From: Todiramphus chloris collaris
Taxonomy: Eukaryota; Chordata; Aves; Coraciiformes; Alcedinidae
Length of the DNA stretch: 64,000 nucleotides
Assembly: GCA_025345505.1 (NCBI GenBank)
Contig: JANVCC010000072.1
Span: forward strand, 1,838,451-1,902,450
Direction of reading: 5' to 3'
Shown: piece after piece, positions 35,601 to 49,100 of the stretch
How positions within the stretch are numbered: position 1 is the stretch's first letter
Layout: each line of letters opens with the position of its first letter
Position numbers and translations under genes: made by a program
Notes under the pieces: model-generated
Seen by the model: the letters and a program-made list of their open reading frames with translations, nothing else
Databases searched by the model: none
What the model was told of the DNA's origin: nothing

Positions 35601-37011
35601 GTCCTGTTCTGGATCTGGCACTCCTTGGTGGCATCTCCTGTGAAGAGCCTGTCTCGGTTGTGTCAGGAGAGCGCTGGAGTTGCACGTCGTTGTGCTCCCG
35701 CTTGTGCAAGCATCAGCGCCCGGCGTACGGGTGACTGGTGCCCGAGGCCAGGTTCTGCCCCGGATGGTTTCGTGGCTGATGCTGTTCATCACAGCATGCA
35801 GGAGGAACTTTAGCAGGGTTAAAAGCAGGTTGTTGGGCCAAAGAATGTATATAACATTGTTGCTTCACTCCATATGAATGCCTAGACCTGCCTCCTCTAA
35901 CAAGCTTGGAAGAAAAAAGGGCAGATAAAGGAGAAGGGGAGGTGAGTCACAGAGAAAGAACTGGTTCAGGGCAACGCACGAGAAGCCCAGGGCAGGGTCT
36001 GGAGCTGTCGCTGTGCTCCTGTCCTGGCTCCTTCCTCTGCCCTGGGCAGGTGTCTCCTGTGGCTGACCGCAGATCCGGTGCCCAGGCCCAGCTCCCCGTT
36101 TCTCCCGACAGCAGCAGCGCCCTTGGCTATCTCGGGGCAGGAGGACAGTACTGAGCACCCAGCTGCCAGTCTGTCCCACCTCCACCCTGTTTGTGCCTGG
36201 GAGCACCCGCAGTGCTTCACTGGGCTCCGTTTTGCGTTGTCCCTCCCCTGCCCAGCACCCGGGACCCACACCGCAGTGCCGGGGGACGTTGAGAGCTGCG
36301 TTTCGTAGGCGCTGGGAGAAGGCAGCGTGTGTGCGGTTTAACACGCAGAGGAGTCAAAGCGGAGCGACGTTCACCTTTTGCGTGGGGGTAGCTGAATCGA
36401 GGTTCAACAGCAAGGCAACGCTACAGGAGGGGTTTTTCCTCTTGCAGCTCCTGCAGTTGCTGGTGCCGGGAGTGTCGGAGGCCGTGGGGGGCAAGGAGAG
36501 GGCGTCCCGGGCTGTGCCCACGCTCTGCGCTGGCTGCTGCCCGCTGCCAGCCCTGTCTCAGCAGGGGCAGGGGAGGGGCGCCTCGACGGGTCTAAACCCG
36601 GGCCGTGCCAGGGCCCCGCAGCACCCAGGCGCCATCTGCCCGCTCAGCTGAGTCCCTGGGCCCAAGCGCGGGCCCTTCTCAGGGCTGTGCCTGGCGCCGA
36701 GCGAGGCCCCGTTCACAGCCTTGCGATGCAGCCTGCGAGGCAGCTTTCTGCCGCCTTTGGAAACCCTCCCGCAGCTCTTGGCGTCCCGTCAGGGGTGCCA
36801 TCCATCTCCCTCCTTTCCCCTCACGCTGCAGTCCCCCGTGTGACAATAATTTAAGCTGCACTTCACAGTTTTTCAGTGATTTGTTTTAAGAATGAGAAGG
36901 GGTAGCAGGGGCGGCAGGAGCTGCCGGAGTTGGTGGCTGCCAAGCAGCGAGGCCCCCAGCAGCTGGGGCATGGCCATTTTCTGTCCTCTGCTCGTGCGGC
37001 GGCCGCGCGAT

Positions 37012-37173
37012 GCCTCTGCTTCCAGCCTCTGCTTCCAGCCTCTGCTTCCACCCTCTGCTTCCACCCTCTGCTTCCACCCTCTGCTNNNNNNNNNNCCTCT
37101 GCTTCCACCCTCTGCTTCCACCCTCTGCTTCCACCCTCTGCTTCCAGCCTCTGCTTCCACCCTCTGCTTCCAC
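37012..37173. repeat. 13-bp minisatellite, unit CCTCTGCTTCCAC/G, with an assembly gap
   Basis: About twelve near-perfect 13-bp units are visible, split by ten N at 37086-37095. Units differ mainly in the last base (G or C). Because 13 is not a multiple of three, all three frames stay open and give a 13-residue peptide repeat. These frames are artefacts and not genes. The left half stops 8 bases into a unit and the right half starts at the first base of a unit, so an in-register gap would be 5 plus a multiple of 13. The ten N are therefore a placeholder. Confidence 0.95.
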
Positions 37174-40100
37174 CCGTGCGCTGAGGCGAAGGCACGGAAC
37201 TCCCCACAGCCGCACAGGAGCGCAGCTCTCCCGGCCTGGGGAGCAGCCGCAGAGAAGGGAACGCTTGCATCTGGCGTGAGAATGGAGGCTGCTTCTCAAG
37301 GGGTTCACAGAGAAGCACCTGCAAAAAAAACCCCAAATTGGCTGCTCTCTGCCAAACCTGCAGGAGTGGGAAGCGTGACAGGGATGGAGGGGAGAGGAGA
37401 GGCAGCTGGCTCCTGGTGTTGGCCTGTAAGCTGAGGGCAGGGAGGGTGGGGACACTGAGGAAGCTGTGACTTGCTGAATGTGAGACTGAGTCTGAACACA
37501 AGCCCTCTCTGCTGCTTCCCATGGGGTGTTTTACACGAGGGACTCTGTCCCTCCCGAAGTGAAATGACCCCAGCAATGGGGGAAAGGAGAGTTCACCCCC
37601 TTACTCAGAGCCACTGCAGTGCCCTGCAGAAGGTGCCCTCGGCAAGCCGTGGTGGTTTGAAGAAACGGGTGGGCATCGGCTTCTGAATGGTCCTCCTGGG
37701 CACATCCCGCCCTGGGACTGGCACTTGCCTTTTGCGGGGTCCACAACCGGGAAAGAGGATGTGTCTCCTAGTCCCTCTTCCTCCCTCTGCTTTGAGCCTG
37801 GGGTTTGTAGCCGCGGTGTTGCCTGAGTTTTTCTTTAGTCCAAGTCTGTGTGGCCTTACCGTTGGGGAAGAACATGGGGGATGGCATCTGCCTCCCGCCC
37901 CAGCCAGAGGCAGCTCAAGCAGCCTGTGAGAGAGCACCAGTGCACCAGGCTGGGGGGTAGGGCTGAAGAGCGAGTGGAGGAGAGGAGACAGGCGTAGCCA
38001 GGCATCCGTCTCTTCACCATCACGTTACCACAGTATGCTGCGGAGCCTCACCTCTTTTTTTATCGAGTACAAAACTGGTAGTTGCTTATTTATCTGATGA
38101 GCTGAGGGAAGCACTAAGTGAGCAATCTTTTCCCCTGCAGGCTGCACGTGTGGGGTTTTGCCTTCAAAACGGAAAGAAGAAAGATTTTTAAGATATTTGA
38201 TCTGCAATCCAGCTCTGAGCTGGTTGAATATTTACTTTGTTGTATGTGCAGTTAGTTATTAAAAGCCTTATCGTGGAAGGAAATCAAACAGGACGTTCAT
38301 GATCAAACCCAGTAGGCATCTAGATGTGGAGAACATCAGAGGGAGATTCTGCTGCATGCTGCTGAGAAACCTGCTCATTGCCATAACCTCACTTACGCTG
38401 TGCTTTCCGTGGTGCAAAGGGCATCTGCCGATCCTTGTGCAGAGGCACTGTGTCCTCTGGGCCTTTCTCCATTGAAGCCTTTGGCCCCACCGGTCCCCAC
38501 GTTGCTCACGTGTAGGGCCAGAGCTGCTGTTTGCAATGGGAAGCTGTTGCCACAGAGGATGAGGGAGATCCTGCACGCGTTCCTGCAGTGCCATAACTGT
38601 CCAGAGCTAGAGTTGTACAGAAGGGCTGTAAACAGCCGGCTGCACCAGCCAGGAGAGGTGGCTTTCTGGGGATGCTCTCTGCCACAGGATTCCCTGATGC
38701 CTGCTGCAAGCTGCCAGGAGAGGTGGCTTTCTGGGGATGCTCTCTGCCACAGGATTCCCTGATGCCTGCTGCAAGCTGCCTTCCTTTATCAGCCCCTCCT
38801 GCCATGAGAGTGAGGGCAAGACCTTTATTCACTGTATTCTTATGACTTCCGCAGGCTTCAAGGCCTCTTTTTTTTTTTCCTCATTGAATTTCATTAAGAT
38901 CTGGTGAGCAGATCACCATGTGGTGCTGTTCAGGCACGTGCCTGCGTGGTGTAGGGGAGAAGGGCAGCTTTCTTAAGAAGACCTGCCTTAAACTGCACCT
39001 CTGGTTGTTGGAACACCAACTGGATGTGAAACCGAGAATGAGAAGAGCCTTTGGAGAGGGAAAGAGGTATGGAGACCCCTGATAGTGCTGTGCATTGATT
39101 TTTGGGTAGCAATACAGTGCTGTTTTCCTAATGCAAAGCAGGGCTGGCTGCCTGTCTGCAGGAAAGTGGAACGTGCTGTAACGTTACCTGGCACAAGGGC
39201 AGCGTCCTGCTTCTTGGAATTCTTGAGAGATGGCAGTTCCATGTGAGGTGCTACTCTGCTCTTCTCTTTCATTTGGAGCTTTGGTATGGTTCCTTGTTAA
39301 GCCACGGTGTGGGTAGTGGCTTTGAAGACTTTTCCAAAGCCTGATCCCACTGCCTTGGGTGCATCTCCACTGTCGTCACCTTCGACTCTCCTTTCTGGTT
39401 TAATCCCTTGCCCTTGGCCTGCATGGCAAATGGCATAATGGCCTCAAAGTACATACCCTTTAAGCAAGGCCACCCCCTCTTCTTGCTTAATAATTTAGGA
39501 GCATCTTTCCTTTCTGAAGTTCTGGCAGCAGAGGGCTGGGGCTGACCTGGGTGAACTCGGCCTCTCCCTTTCAGACGGCCGCTGTTGGTGTGATGGCTGC
39601 TGAAGGCACTGTGTGGGTTTCTGTCAAGGTCCAGAAAGCTTCTTCAACTGCTGCCTGCTCGGATGCAGGCAGGAAAGAGCTGGAAGCCTGTAATATTGCT
39701 CCTGAGCCTGCAAAGTGAGAGTTACAGGGGGGCACATGAGGCCACTGTCTGCACTGCTGAGTACCAGCATCTGCATTTAGGGGTGATGGTTTTCCCAGCG
39801 ATGCTGCAAAAAGGGAGGGGAGGACAGCCAGGGAAGGGGCTGCAAAATAAAGAAAAAAGGGGAGAGCAAGGCCTGGTAGAGAAATTAGAAAGAGGAAGGG
39901 AAGATGGACTAGAGAACAAGGAGGAAAAATGGGTAAAAAAAGAATGAAAAACCAGGATTTGAGATGTGGTCAGGCTGGTCTTGTCCTACTGGATGTTTTC
40001 CTTGCTTGGGTTGTCTCTCCCTTGGACAAGAGGAAACAAAGCTGTAGTTTTTTAGAAAGTGATAATGTAAAAATAAGTAATAATTTACTCAAAAAACCCG

Positions 40101-42107
40101 CTGTCTGAGAGGGAGGCTGGAGTGAGCACTATTGCTCATCTGTTCTACTGGAGCAGCAGGTCCCTGCCCTGTCCCTGCCTGCCAGCACTGCTGGTCTCTG
40201 CTCTGGCTGCAGATGCTTGGGTGCAGCGTGGGATCCCTGCTGCCAACAGGACCGAGGGCTGGATGCTGTGAGCCCCCATCCCTGCTTGGTGTCTGAGGGC
40301 TGCCTGCGGGGCTGCTGCTCTGGGTGCTGCCCAAGCGTGAGTGCGTCTCCTTTCCATGCTGATCCTCGTCCTTCGGCTTTCCATCGCGTACCTCGAGTGG
40401 AGCCCAGCACAGCTCATATCAAAATCCAACCCCCCTGCTTCAAACAGCCCTTTTCCTCTGGACAGCTTAAAAACCACTTAAACACCTTAACTGAAACAGA
40501 TTTTTTTTCTGGGATCTGATTTTTCTATTTCAAAAGCAGTAAGAACATGCAGTTTTCAGCCCTTGTAGCCACATGGACAGATGGCCACTCTGACACGGCT
40601 CCCTCTACCCTACATCACCCTAATGGGAACCCCCTCACTAAGGTGAGATGTGTTTTTTAGCCCTTTCAGCAGCTATGATTTTGGGGTGTGTGCCATCATT
40701 GGTCCAGGAGCTGCTGCTTGCAACTGGCCCTTTGCTGGTTGGGGTGACAGGGAGATAGCTGGGTGATGTGGGTGCTGTGGGAACGGAGTCACTGACGGGC
40801 ACAGCCCAGCCCCAGGGGCTGGAGGGGGCTGCAGAGGGGGGCACACGCTGCCTGCCCCTGGGAGAGGTGCAGGATTGCCTTTGTGCCGCTACCTGCTGCA
40901 AAAACCTGGCTTACGGGAGAGGTTGCAGGGATGAGCTCTGTCCAGACTTTACAGCAGAAAATCAGGATAACGTGGTTGAAAACGCACGCACCTTTTGGCC
41001 TCTGTAGCCATTCAGACTACAAAGTGCCCCTTTCTCACTCGGCATAGTGCCAGCTCTAGCCTTGCTCCCTTCTGCTAACAGAGAAAACTGGACTTTAGAT
41101 GAGACCTGTGCCTGGGAAAGAGGGGAAATACCCAAGAAGTTTTAGTGTGAAATTGGCTGCATCTTGGAGCAAGAATCTGAACCTGCGTTAGTGTGTGACA
41201 AACCACCCCCACCCACTTTGAAACATAGCGGTCGTGTTTGTGGTGCACTTTTCATTTTGTGAAAAACAAAGGCAGGGTTTTGGATAGTGTGGCAAACACG
41301 TAGGGAATCAAAATGCGGTGTTTAACACCCAGGCCTGACTTAGCCGCATTGGGAGGTGACTGCTGACTGATCAAGGGCAAGCTGGTGCCAGGCTAAATAC
41401 CACATAAACTCACAGCATCCCTCTGAGTGTCCACGGCTGGTTTTGTACAGCTGCTTGTCCAGGTGTTGAGGAGGAAGATACGAAGAAAAATAACTGCTTG
41501 AGACCATGGAGCTTCTGTCCTTGCAATGAGGCAAAGCTACGTGTGTGTTACAATGCCCTAGCAATTCTCTGCCTGGTTGCAATCCTCCTGAAGTCACGAG
41601 GATTACCGAGTGCATAAAACCAACCTGGATCCAAAAAACAACACAAAAAAGTAGCACAAAAAAAACCCCACTTTCTTCTCCTGCTTATGAATGAACTGCT
41701 TTTTCCTCGGTCTGGCAGCTCAATGTGAAGGCACGAAACGCAGCTGGCTGCAGCGAGTGGAGGGTGGGGTGGGACAGGGATGCTCCAGCACCTTGCGGGG
41801 CAGAGACAGTGCGGCCGTGCAGTGACACAGGCAGATGCAAAGCAAACCCAGTGCAGCTTTCCAGCACCCCAGGGTATCACTGGCTTGGGAGTCACTGCTG
41901 ATCTGGTCTTGATGTGGCCTCGACTGGAACCACTAAACCCAATTATCTGTCTTTTCCTATTAGCTTTCAGCTACTATTAACTGATGGTTTTAGCAGAAGC
42001 TTAGCATCTTTAGATGTAAGGAGGGACTTGGCAAGCTCTCCTGGATCCCCTGGGGGTACGTGCCCTCTGTCTTCGCCTGCACCAGGACAAACTGCCTCCC
42101 TGCCTAG
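37174..42107. other. Intergenic region, second part
   Basis: No gene is recognised. The sequence is GC-rich at first and then mixed. A perfect 65-bp tandem duplication lies at 38648-38777. A purine-rich, stop-poor stretch lies at about 39.8-39.95 kb. Open frames are short and have no recognisable domains. Confidence 0.55.
38648..38777. repeat. Perfect tandem duplication of 65 bp
   Basis: The unit starting GCCAGGAGAGGTGGC and ending CTGCTGCAAGCT occurs at 38648-38712 and again at 38713-38777. I see no difference between the two copies. This points to a recent duplication or to an assembly artefact. Confidence 0.93.
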
Positions 42108-42230
42108 AAGCCCAGGCTGGATGGGGCTCCGAGCAACCTGCTGTAGTGGAGGTGTCCCTGCCATGGCAGGGGGGTTGGAACGGGACATCTTTCAGATACC
42201 TTCCAACCCATACCATTCTATGATTCTGTG
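42108..42230 (+). mobile_element. CR1 LINE 3' end
   Basis: The hallmarks of the CR1 3' UTR are present in order: CCCAGGCTGGATGGGGCTCC, GAGCAACCTG, TAGTGGAGGTGTCCCTGCC, GGGGGGTTGG, CCTTCCAACCCA and the terminal ATTCTATGATTCTGTG repeat. Only about 120 bp is kept. It is non-coding. Confidence 0.93.
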
Positions 42231-45200
42231 AAACCTGTTCAGATTGGAGGGGTTCACTGATGAGCAGTGAACTGTAAACAGGTCCCGCCCAGTCCCTGGG
42301 TGAGCACATTCCTTTCCAGCATTCAGGTGTGCTGGTGGGAGCGGGATGGAAATCTCTGGCTTCCTCTCCCAGCCTTGCCATTTGTCTGGCTAGCAAGGTG
42401 AGCCTCCTCATCTGACATCCTGGCCTGAGTCAGCAGACCCCACACAGCCTTCGTAAGCCAAATTTTAATTTAATCCCTGCCTTGCTGAGGCAGGGTAAGC
42501 ACAGAGCCTGACTGCCTGTGGGGACCTAGAGATCCTGCCAACCTCTTTCAGCCCTCTTCCCTTAGCTCCCCATTTCGCCAGTGACTCCTGGGGCTGGGCT
42601 GGAGCCTGCAACGCTGACAGGCAAGTCCCCACTGCAAGTCTGTTCTCAGCAGGAGCTCCAGGAGCATCGGGTGCTGGTGTAACCCCAAATGACTGTAAGC
42701 ATGATGCATAAGCAAGGTTATGGTATAATTTGGTTTCCTAAGCCCGCGCTGAGTTCTAGGGTGAGGCCTATGAACATGTCCCTGGGCTGCAGGTGCTACT
42801 GACTGCACCTGAGCTGCGTGGTGTTAGGGGGAACTGTTGGGTAGATGTTTGCTCCACCCGGTTCTCCCTTGATGAAACAGAAAGACTGTTTGTGGCAGTT
42901 AGGGCTGAATCATAACTAACCTGGCCTATTTGCAAAGTATCATCTGTCTAACCAGAAGCACGTGCCAGGAGAAGCAGACGTTTATGGCTCCTGTTCTGGG
43001 AAGGAGGCTGCAGCTATGGGACACCTGGTAGGGCAGCAATAAACCACTGTTTATTAGCTGCTATGAAAACAGGTTCTCCCGTCTGAATCCTGGCCAAATT
43101 ACAAGCAACGCGATGAATTAGTACCAGGTTATGTGCTCATCATAACTACTTCAAGGGAAATTACTAGGAATCACAAATGCACTATTCATTTAAGTATTAT
43201 TCATTTAGCTTAACTTGCTGCAAGTGGGCCGACGGGAAGGGACGTGGGGTGTAAACAGTGATTAGCACTAATTGGCACGGCACGTGCTTCACGGAGCTCC
43301 CATTGGGCCAGACCTACAAACGCAGCAGGGGATGCTGCTGGGTGTCGGAAAAGCCCCCATGGTCTCAGCGTGAAGGCGGTGGCAATTTTAAATCTTGCAG
43401 CCGTTGAGCTGCGCACGTATGGCACGGGCAATGCCTGAGAGCTGGAGCTGCACGGGTGGATGCACCGTGCCCCGGGGCCAGCCCCCAGCAACCAGCCCCA
43501 GGCACTTTGGGGTGAGGAGCTGCATGGTGCTGGTGCCAGCTCCCAGTCCCCATCGGGCACAGGGATGGTGCTGTGAGCAGGGCAGTGGAGGTGGGCCGTG
43601 GTGCGGTCTGCCCCCGCTGAACTCGTGATACCTGTGTGGCTGCAAGCCAAACTTCTATCTTTTTTGATCAGTCCTTGGTCTTTCACAGCACGTACAGGCA
43701 ATTATTAAGGTTATTGAATTCATGGCATAAAGAGCAGTGGTTGGCTGCAGGCTCCTGCCCCTCACCGGCATCTCCTGCCCCCTCCCAAATGAGTTTCTCC
43801 AGTGGCAGAAATATGGTCCCCATCTTGGCCCATATGGATGCTTGGGCCCCTCTGAACTGAACTCCCTTTGGAAGCGTGTCAAAGGCACATCTGATTTTAC
43901 GCTTGTCTCCAGACACGCAGACTTTCCTTCCCAGCATTACCCTCTCCAAGCCATGTTAGCAAAAGAGAAATCAGTTCCATCGCTCTTTAAGAGTGACCCA
44001 CCCAAGGCATCTCTGCTCTACAGATGCTTCGCAGCATCTCCGAGCAGACTATAGCAGCTCTCTGAATAGTTGTGCTAGCAATGCCCCGCACCAGCAGAGG
44101 CTCAAGCTTTGGAAAAGCTTCGGGGCAGTGCAAAACATGGAGCGAGGGGCTCACTGGTGGGGCCAAAGGGCAGGTCCTGCGAGCTCAGAGGAACATCCTG
44201 TGTTCTCCCTGTCTTTACTTACTCAGAAAATGGGAACCTAAATACAGCACCTTGCATTTCCCTTCCGGCTGCCAAGCATCTGTGGCACGAGCAAGCCATT
44301 GCAGAAGTTGTGGTCAAAAGATACCTCAGAAGGGTTTGAGGCTGAAGCCACAGTAGCAGAAACTCTGCTTTTTGAAAGTCTTCTTGAAAGTGGAAGAAAG
44401 CCGAAGGAGTGATCATTTTTCTTTTACTACAGCTGTTTCCCTGATGGCAAAAACCAGTGCTCGTGTCTCTGAGCAGGTTGGAGCTGGTAAAGCATTAAGG
44501 ACTGGCACGGCCAGGACCTGTGAGGCTAAACTTGCTTCAAAACCACTCTGAAGCACTCAGGTTTGGGTAAAGATGCGGATCCCACTTCTGTGGTGTGAAA
44601 AGGGGGGTGCTGCCTATCGAGGGGCACCACAGAGGGAAGGGAGTGACATCTGGAAACTTCAGGACATGCAAACAGCCTGGAAACGCAGGGATGTTTGCTC
44701 AGGTGTCTCATGCTAGAACTTGCTGCTCTGAAAGAGGCATTGATGAGCGTTCCCAGCCAGAAGTGGGGCCTGTTCCAGCCCAGCAGGCATTTTCCCCCAG
44801 CTTCACCCTCATGCAGGGCTGGTTTTGGTCCAGCAGGCAGGCAGAGGCTACCGGAGAGGGCACTTCAGGCCTCACAGTACCAGGTGCCACATTACACTCA
44901 CCCACCCGGTTGTGAACACCTTGTGGGCCTAGAGGGTGTTTTCCAGCAGTCTGATGTTTCAGAAGAGAGCTAAGTTTAAAAATGCAGCCATTAAAATGGT
45001 GTTACACAGGCAAAGACACTGCCTGTTGCTCCTGGTTTGGCAGCGCTGCAGCATTCCTGGCAGAAGCACATGTCAGGTTTAAAGGTCCAGGCTCTGGATT
45101 TCATTTCCTCTTTTAGTGGGATACTGACCTCACATTTCTGATTATCCCACATTTTTGATCAGCCCATTTTTGCTTGTAGCAAGGATGGGATCTCCATGCA

Positions 45201-48200
45201 GTATAGAGCACCAAAGTAATGAGCAGAAATCTGTAGCTTCTTAGGGGGGGTTGGCTTTTATCATTCCTGCAGTACTGGAGCTTTTCTTCCCAGTGGGAAT
45301 CAGAAATAGCTCAAACCAGTACATAATTCTTCCATCAGGTTCAAAAAGTCGCTGTTTCCAAAGCTGTCGCAGCGTCAGCACCTAAGGAAGCAGTGGCGGG
45401 CAGAGCATCCCACGGGCCACGCATCTTGATGTGTCCTACAGGGGCTTTCTGCTCCCAGTGCCCTACTGCTTGCAGTCCAGTTTACCAAGGACCCCTCTGT
45501 GCCTGCCACGTGGCTGCAGGATTCATGGAAAATTCAGTGTTTGGAGACAGCTGTTAAGCCAAGGAGAGCAGGAGAGGTGTGCACAAGTGCCAAGAGGAAC
45601 AGCATCGCTGCTGGGACTCCACAGAGGAGAGAAGAACAAGGCGGGCGCTCAGCTGGCACTGGCCATAGGAAGCAAAAACGCATCCTCCCTACTGAGTTTG
45701 CAAGGAAAAGAAATCTCTGCAACTTTAAAAGGGCAATGTTTAAAAGTATCTTTTTTACTTCCAGGAAGCACCTCTGGCCAAGGGGAGGGACTCTGCAAGG
45801 GCTCAGAGACCTGAGTGGTGAGGAGGTACCGTGCAGCAGCCAGCCCTCCCCTGAGGGATCAGCCTTCAGCCTTTCACCCACTCTTCCTGAGCTGCCCCTG
45901 GGGACACAAAGCAGCTTCTCCTCTGCCTGAAGGTGCTGCTGTGGGGGGCCTATCCCACACCCTTTGCTGTGCTGCATCTGTCACTGTCTCTTGGAGTTTC
46001 CTGCGCTCAAATATCTGCCCCCATCCCTGTGCTTCCTCTCAAAGGGTGGCTTGGTCCCCCACTTCCCGTGCACACTTCAGCTCTTTGCTGTCTGCTACCT
46101 CCTCAAGGTTTGTCATCAGTTCTATTTCAGTCTTCCATCCACTACTTTGCTGCTAGTTGTGCTCTGCCCTCCTCGGTGACACCTTTCTTCTTGTTTCCCC
46201 CCCACCCAGTGCCTGTGGGTGACACGGGGGTGGCAGTGACAGCACAGCTGATGGCAGATTATTTCTGTGTCAAATCAGCAGTCTCTCGCCCGCCTTACCG
46301 TCTCTCTGCTCTGATGCCAAGAGGAAAGTTTGTGAGCTTCAGGCCCTTCCACTGACCAGAGGAAACGTCCACAAGGTTGATATTTGCCATTGTACAGGTG
46401 ATCCTCTTGCACTGTAAATGCATGGTGCTTTAAACAAGTGTTAAAGAGCTGCAGGAAGAGTTGAGCTCCTTACTCCACTCTCTCTCTTTTATGAGATCCC
46501 TAAATACCAGTTTTGCAAAGGGACACATACGTACCCAAACATCCCAAAGTTTCTCTTTCTTGATAGTCTCTTCCCTCTGTATTTCCCATATTCCTCATCT
46601 ACTTTAAGCACATCACCTGGTTCAGCTGTAACTGATGTATCCAGGAGGTATGACTGTTAAACATGTAGTTCAACACCACTAATTTAGAAACAGGTAAAGA
46701 CAATGAAAGTCTGCTTCATTACTGATGCTACCTTCTTACCTCTACAAAAACAGCTGCAAAAAAAAAGTCAGGCTGAAAGAGAGTGTACAGTGAGTAAATG
46801 GACAGAAGGGCAGAAGTTATCTATAATGTATCTCTACTTAATTCTAAAGGTAAAACACTTTAAGGAGAGCAGCTCTGTCAGGAATGGTTCTGCCGGTGTG
46901 GGATCTGATCAGATGCGTGATAATATTTTTCTAACTTGAAGATGTGGTTTAAAGAATGAAAAGGGGTGAAACCCCAGGAAGCATTTCTCCTTCCCACCGA
47001 GTGTCACTATCCCAGGATTTGCCTTAGGGGGGATCTGAAGAGTAGACTTCCATAATTCCATAAAATCATCATGGACACAGACTCTAAACCTTTCAGCCTC
47101 AACGTTTTGTATTTAAGCTGTCGAAAGTACTGAATGAGAAATCACACACGCAAAATCTCCCCCAAAGAGCCAGCTTGGTTCAGCTTGTCACCTGCCAGCG
47201 AGGCTGAGGGCTCCCTGTAACGCCAGACCACAGCAATGCGGGGACGTCTCTGCAGCCCTACGTGCAGGAGCACATCTGTTGGCAGGGGACAGCGGGAAGG
47301 GCAGCCGGTGTAGTGCCTCGTGTGTGCTGTTGCCCAAGAGCAAGGACCAGGGCTGCAGCTGGCCGGTGACGCTCTGGAAATCACAACAGACCTGAGTGGC
47401 ACTGGGCTTAGTAGAGGCGAGGTGGTGAGTGGCTGTGAGTTTTCCTTTTCAAAGAAAGGCTTTCTTCTTTTCTTCTTCTCCTTTGAACTTTCTTTTCAGG
47501 GAAACCCTGTCTGTGAGAGGGTGGGATCCCACTTGTCCCACCGAGTGCCTGGCCGAGCCCCAGGCTTTAGCTACATGTACGTTTAACAGACTGAAGAAGC
47601 CAGTGGTTTTTAGATCTTTTAAAATTTTTTGTTTGCCCAGGTACTTTCCAGTGCTTACCCCAGAGGAATTCAAACCTGTTGCCAAACTGCTTCTGTCAGT
47701 TATTTTTCTGTGACCTGTCTGAAGGTGGAGGAGGCACGCTCTGAAAACCACTGGAGCAAGCGCTGGTGGAGGCAGGTATGAAAGACACCTGGTTAAAATG
47801 CAAGTGGGAGTACGTGCACAGTGTTTTGCAAAAGCCTCAATTAGTTTAATTGTTTCCGTTGAATTTATGCAATTCTACATTTAGATAAGCTCCTCGGGTG
47901 TGATTCTTAAACTAGTTTTCTTAGGCGAGTATCAAAGTCTGGATGACTGTTCTTGTTTCTGCCTTCCTAACTCTAGGCAGAGCTGAAAGGTACGATGCAA
48001 AATCATCTCGGCTGGCTCGACGTAACCATAATGCTCTAAACCAAGCGAAGGCACCACCACTTGTTCCCAGCACACGTTAAACTGGTCCCAGCAGGAAGCT
48101 GTCCTACAGCCAGCTTCCTGTGCCTAGTTATAGGATGTTTTAGTGCTCAGACACATAATCATTTGAAGGGAACACATCAGCCAAATGTCTTCACGTTGCC

Positions 48201-48665
48201 TTTAATCAGTGGCAAAGGAAGATTTTTTTCTGTGTGCACTTACATGTCAACACCATTTGACTCAGGCCTGGTTCTGTTGCATTCTTGGAGATAGTTTTGA
48301 GAGCAGAAGGCCACAGAAGCTAGCAGAGGTGGTGGTTGAGGGGGATATGTATGTATGTGCCAGCTCTGCTCATGCCATCAAGAAGTTATAAGCATGAAAG
48401 ACACCGTGACAAACCACGGAGCTACGTTAATGCCAGTGGCAGAGGGAAGGTGGCAGACTGGGGGCTGTTAGTGCAGTAAGGAAAAAGACTGAGACAACAC
48501 TTGGGAGCCTCTAATTCCTCATCGAGTGGGCAAGGCCTTTGAACATCGTCCTTCTCTTAACTCCAGAATAGAATAGGCATACACAGGGACCAGTCTTCCC
48601 TTCACTGAAGGCTAATGCTACGCCTGAGGGTATCCCCTGCAGCAAGGCTGTCTAGAGTGTTATCA
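42231..48665. other. Intergenic region, third part
   Basis: No gene, RNA gene or clear repeat is recognised. Base composition is mixed, with many short open frames on both strands that share no family features. An AT-rich, repeat-free segment at about 43.08-43.21 kb differs in texture from its GC-richer surroundings, but nothing in it can be named. Confidence 0.5.
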
Positions 48666-49100
48666 CAAGTCCTGTGAGGAGTGGCTGGGGGACCTGGGGT
48701 TGGTTAGTCTGGAGAAGAGGAGGCTGAGGGGAGGAGACCTTCTCACTCTCTACAATTACCTGACAGGAGGTTGGAACGAGGAGGGGGACAGCCTCTTCTC
48801 CCTGGTGACGTGTGATAGGACCAGAGGGAATGGCTGCAAGCTGCACCAGGGCAGGTTTAGGCTGGGTATTAGGATATCCAGGCTGGATATTCTTCACTGA
48901 AAGGGTTATCAAACATTGGAATGGGCTGCCCAGGTGGCATCACCATCCCTGGGGGCATCTAAATGGCGTGTGGACCTGATGCTTAGGAACGTGGTTCAGT
49001 GGTGAGCTTGCAGTGTTGGGTCGAAGGTTGGACTAGATGATCTTGAAGGTCTCTTCCAACCAAAGACATTTTGTGATTCTGTGCTGCTGTGAATCTGTGA
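48666..49100 (+). mobile_element. CR1 LINE, 5'-truncated copy, decayed ORF2 tail
   Basis: The plus strand keeps the CR1 C-terminal reading ([39 protein letters not shown]) and then breaks. The 3' UTR continues with GGACTAGATGATCTTGAAGG and CTTCCAACC and ends in TTTTGTGATTCTGTG plus a decayed copy of the 8-bp repeat. It is older than the copy at 22.8 kb, judging by the broken frame. Confidence 0.92.

Larger units (their letters stand above)
30516..37011. other. Intergenic region, first part
   Basis: No gene is recognised. It begins with an A-rich stretch at 30671-30700. It holds a poly-C run at 32654-32677 and becomes GC-rich from about 35.1 kb. A 227-codon open frame on the minus strand (35109-35792) has no recognisable domain and is probably a by-product of the base composition. 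No tRNA or other structured RNA was recognised. Confidence 0.55.

Noticed and set aside
35109-35792. 227-codon minus-strand open frame
   Set aside because: No recognisable domain, GC-rich surroundings with few stops, and overlapping frames on the other strand. Conservation data would be needed to revive it.
36863-37576. Long frames with a 13-residue repeat on both strands
   Set aside because: They are translations of the 13-bp minisatellite and its flanks, and they run through the N gap, so they cannot be trusted as coding.
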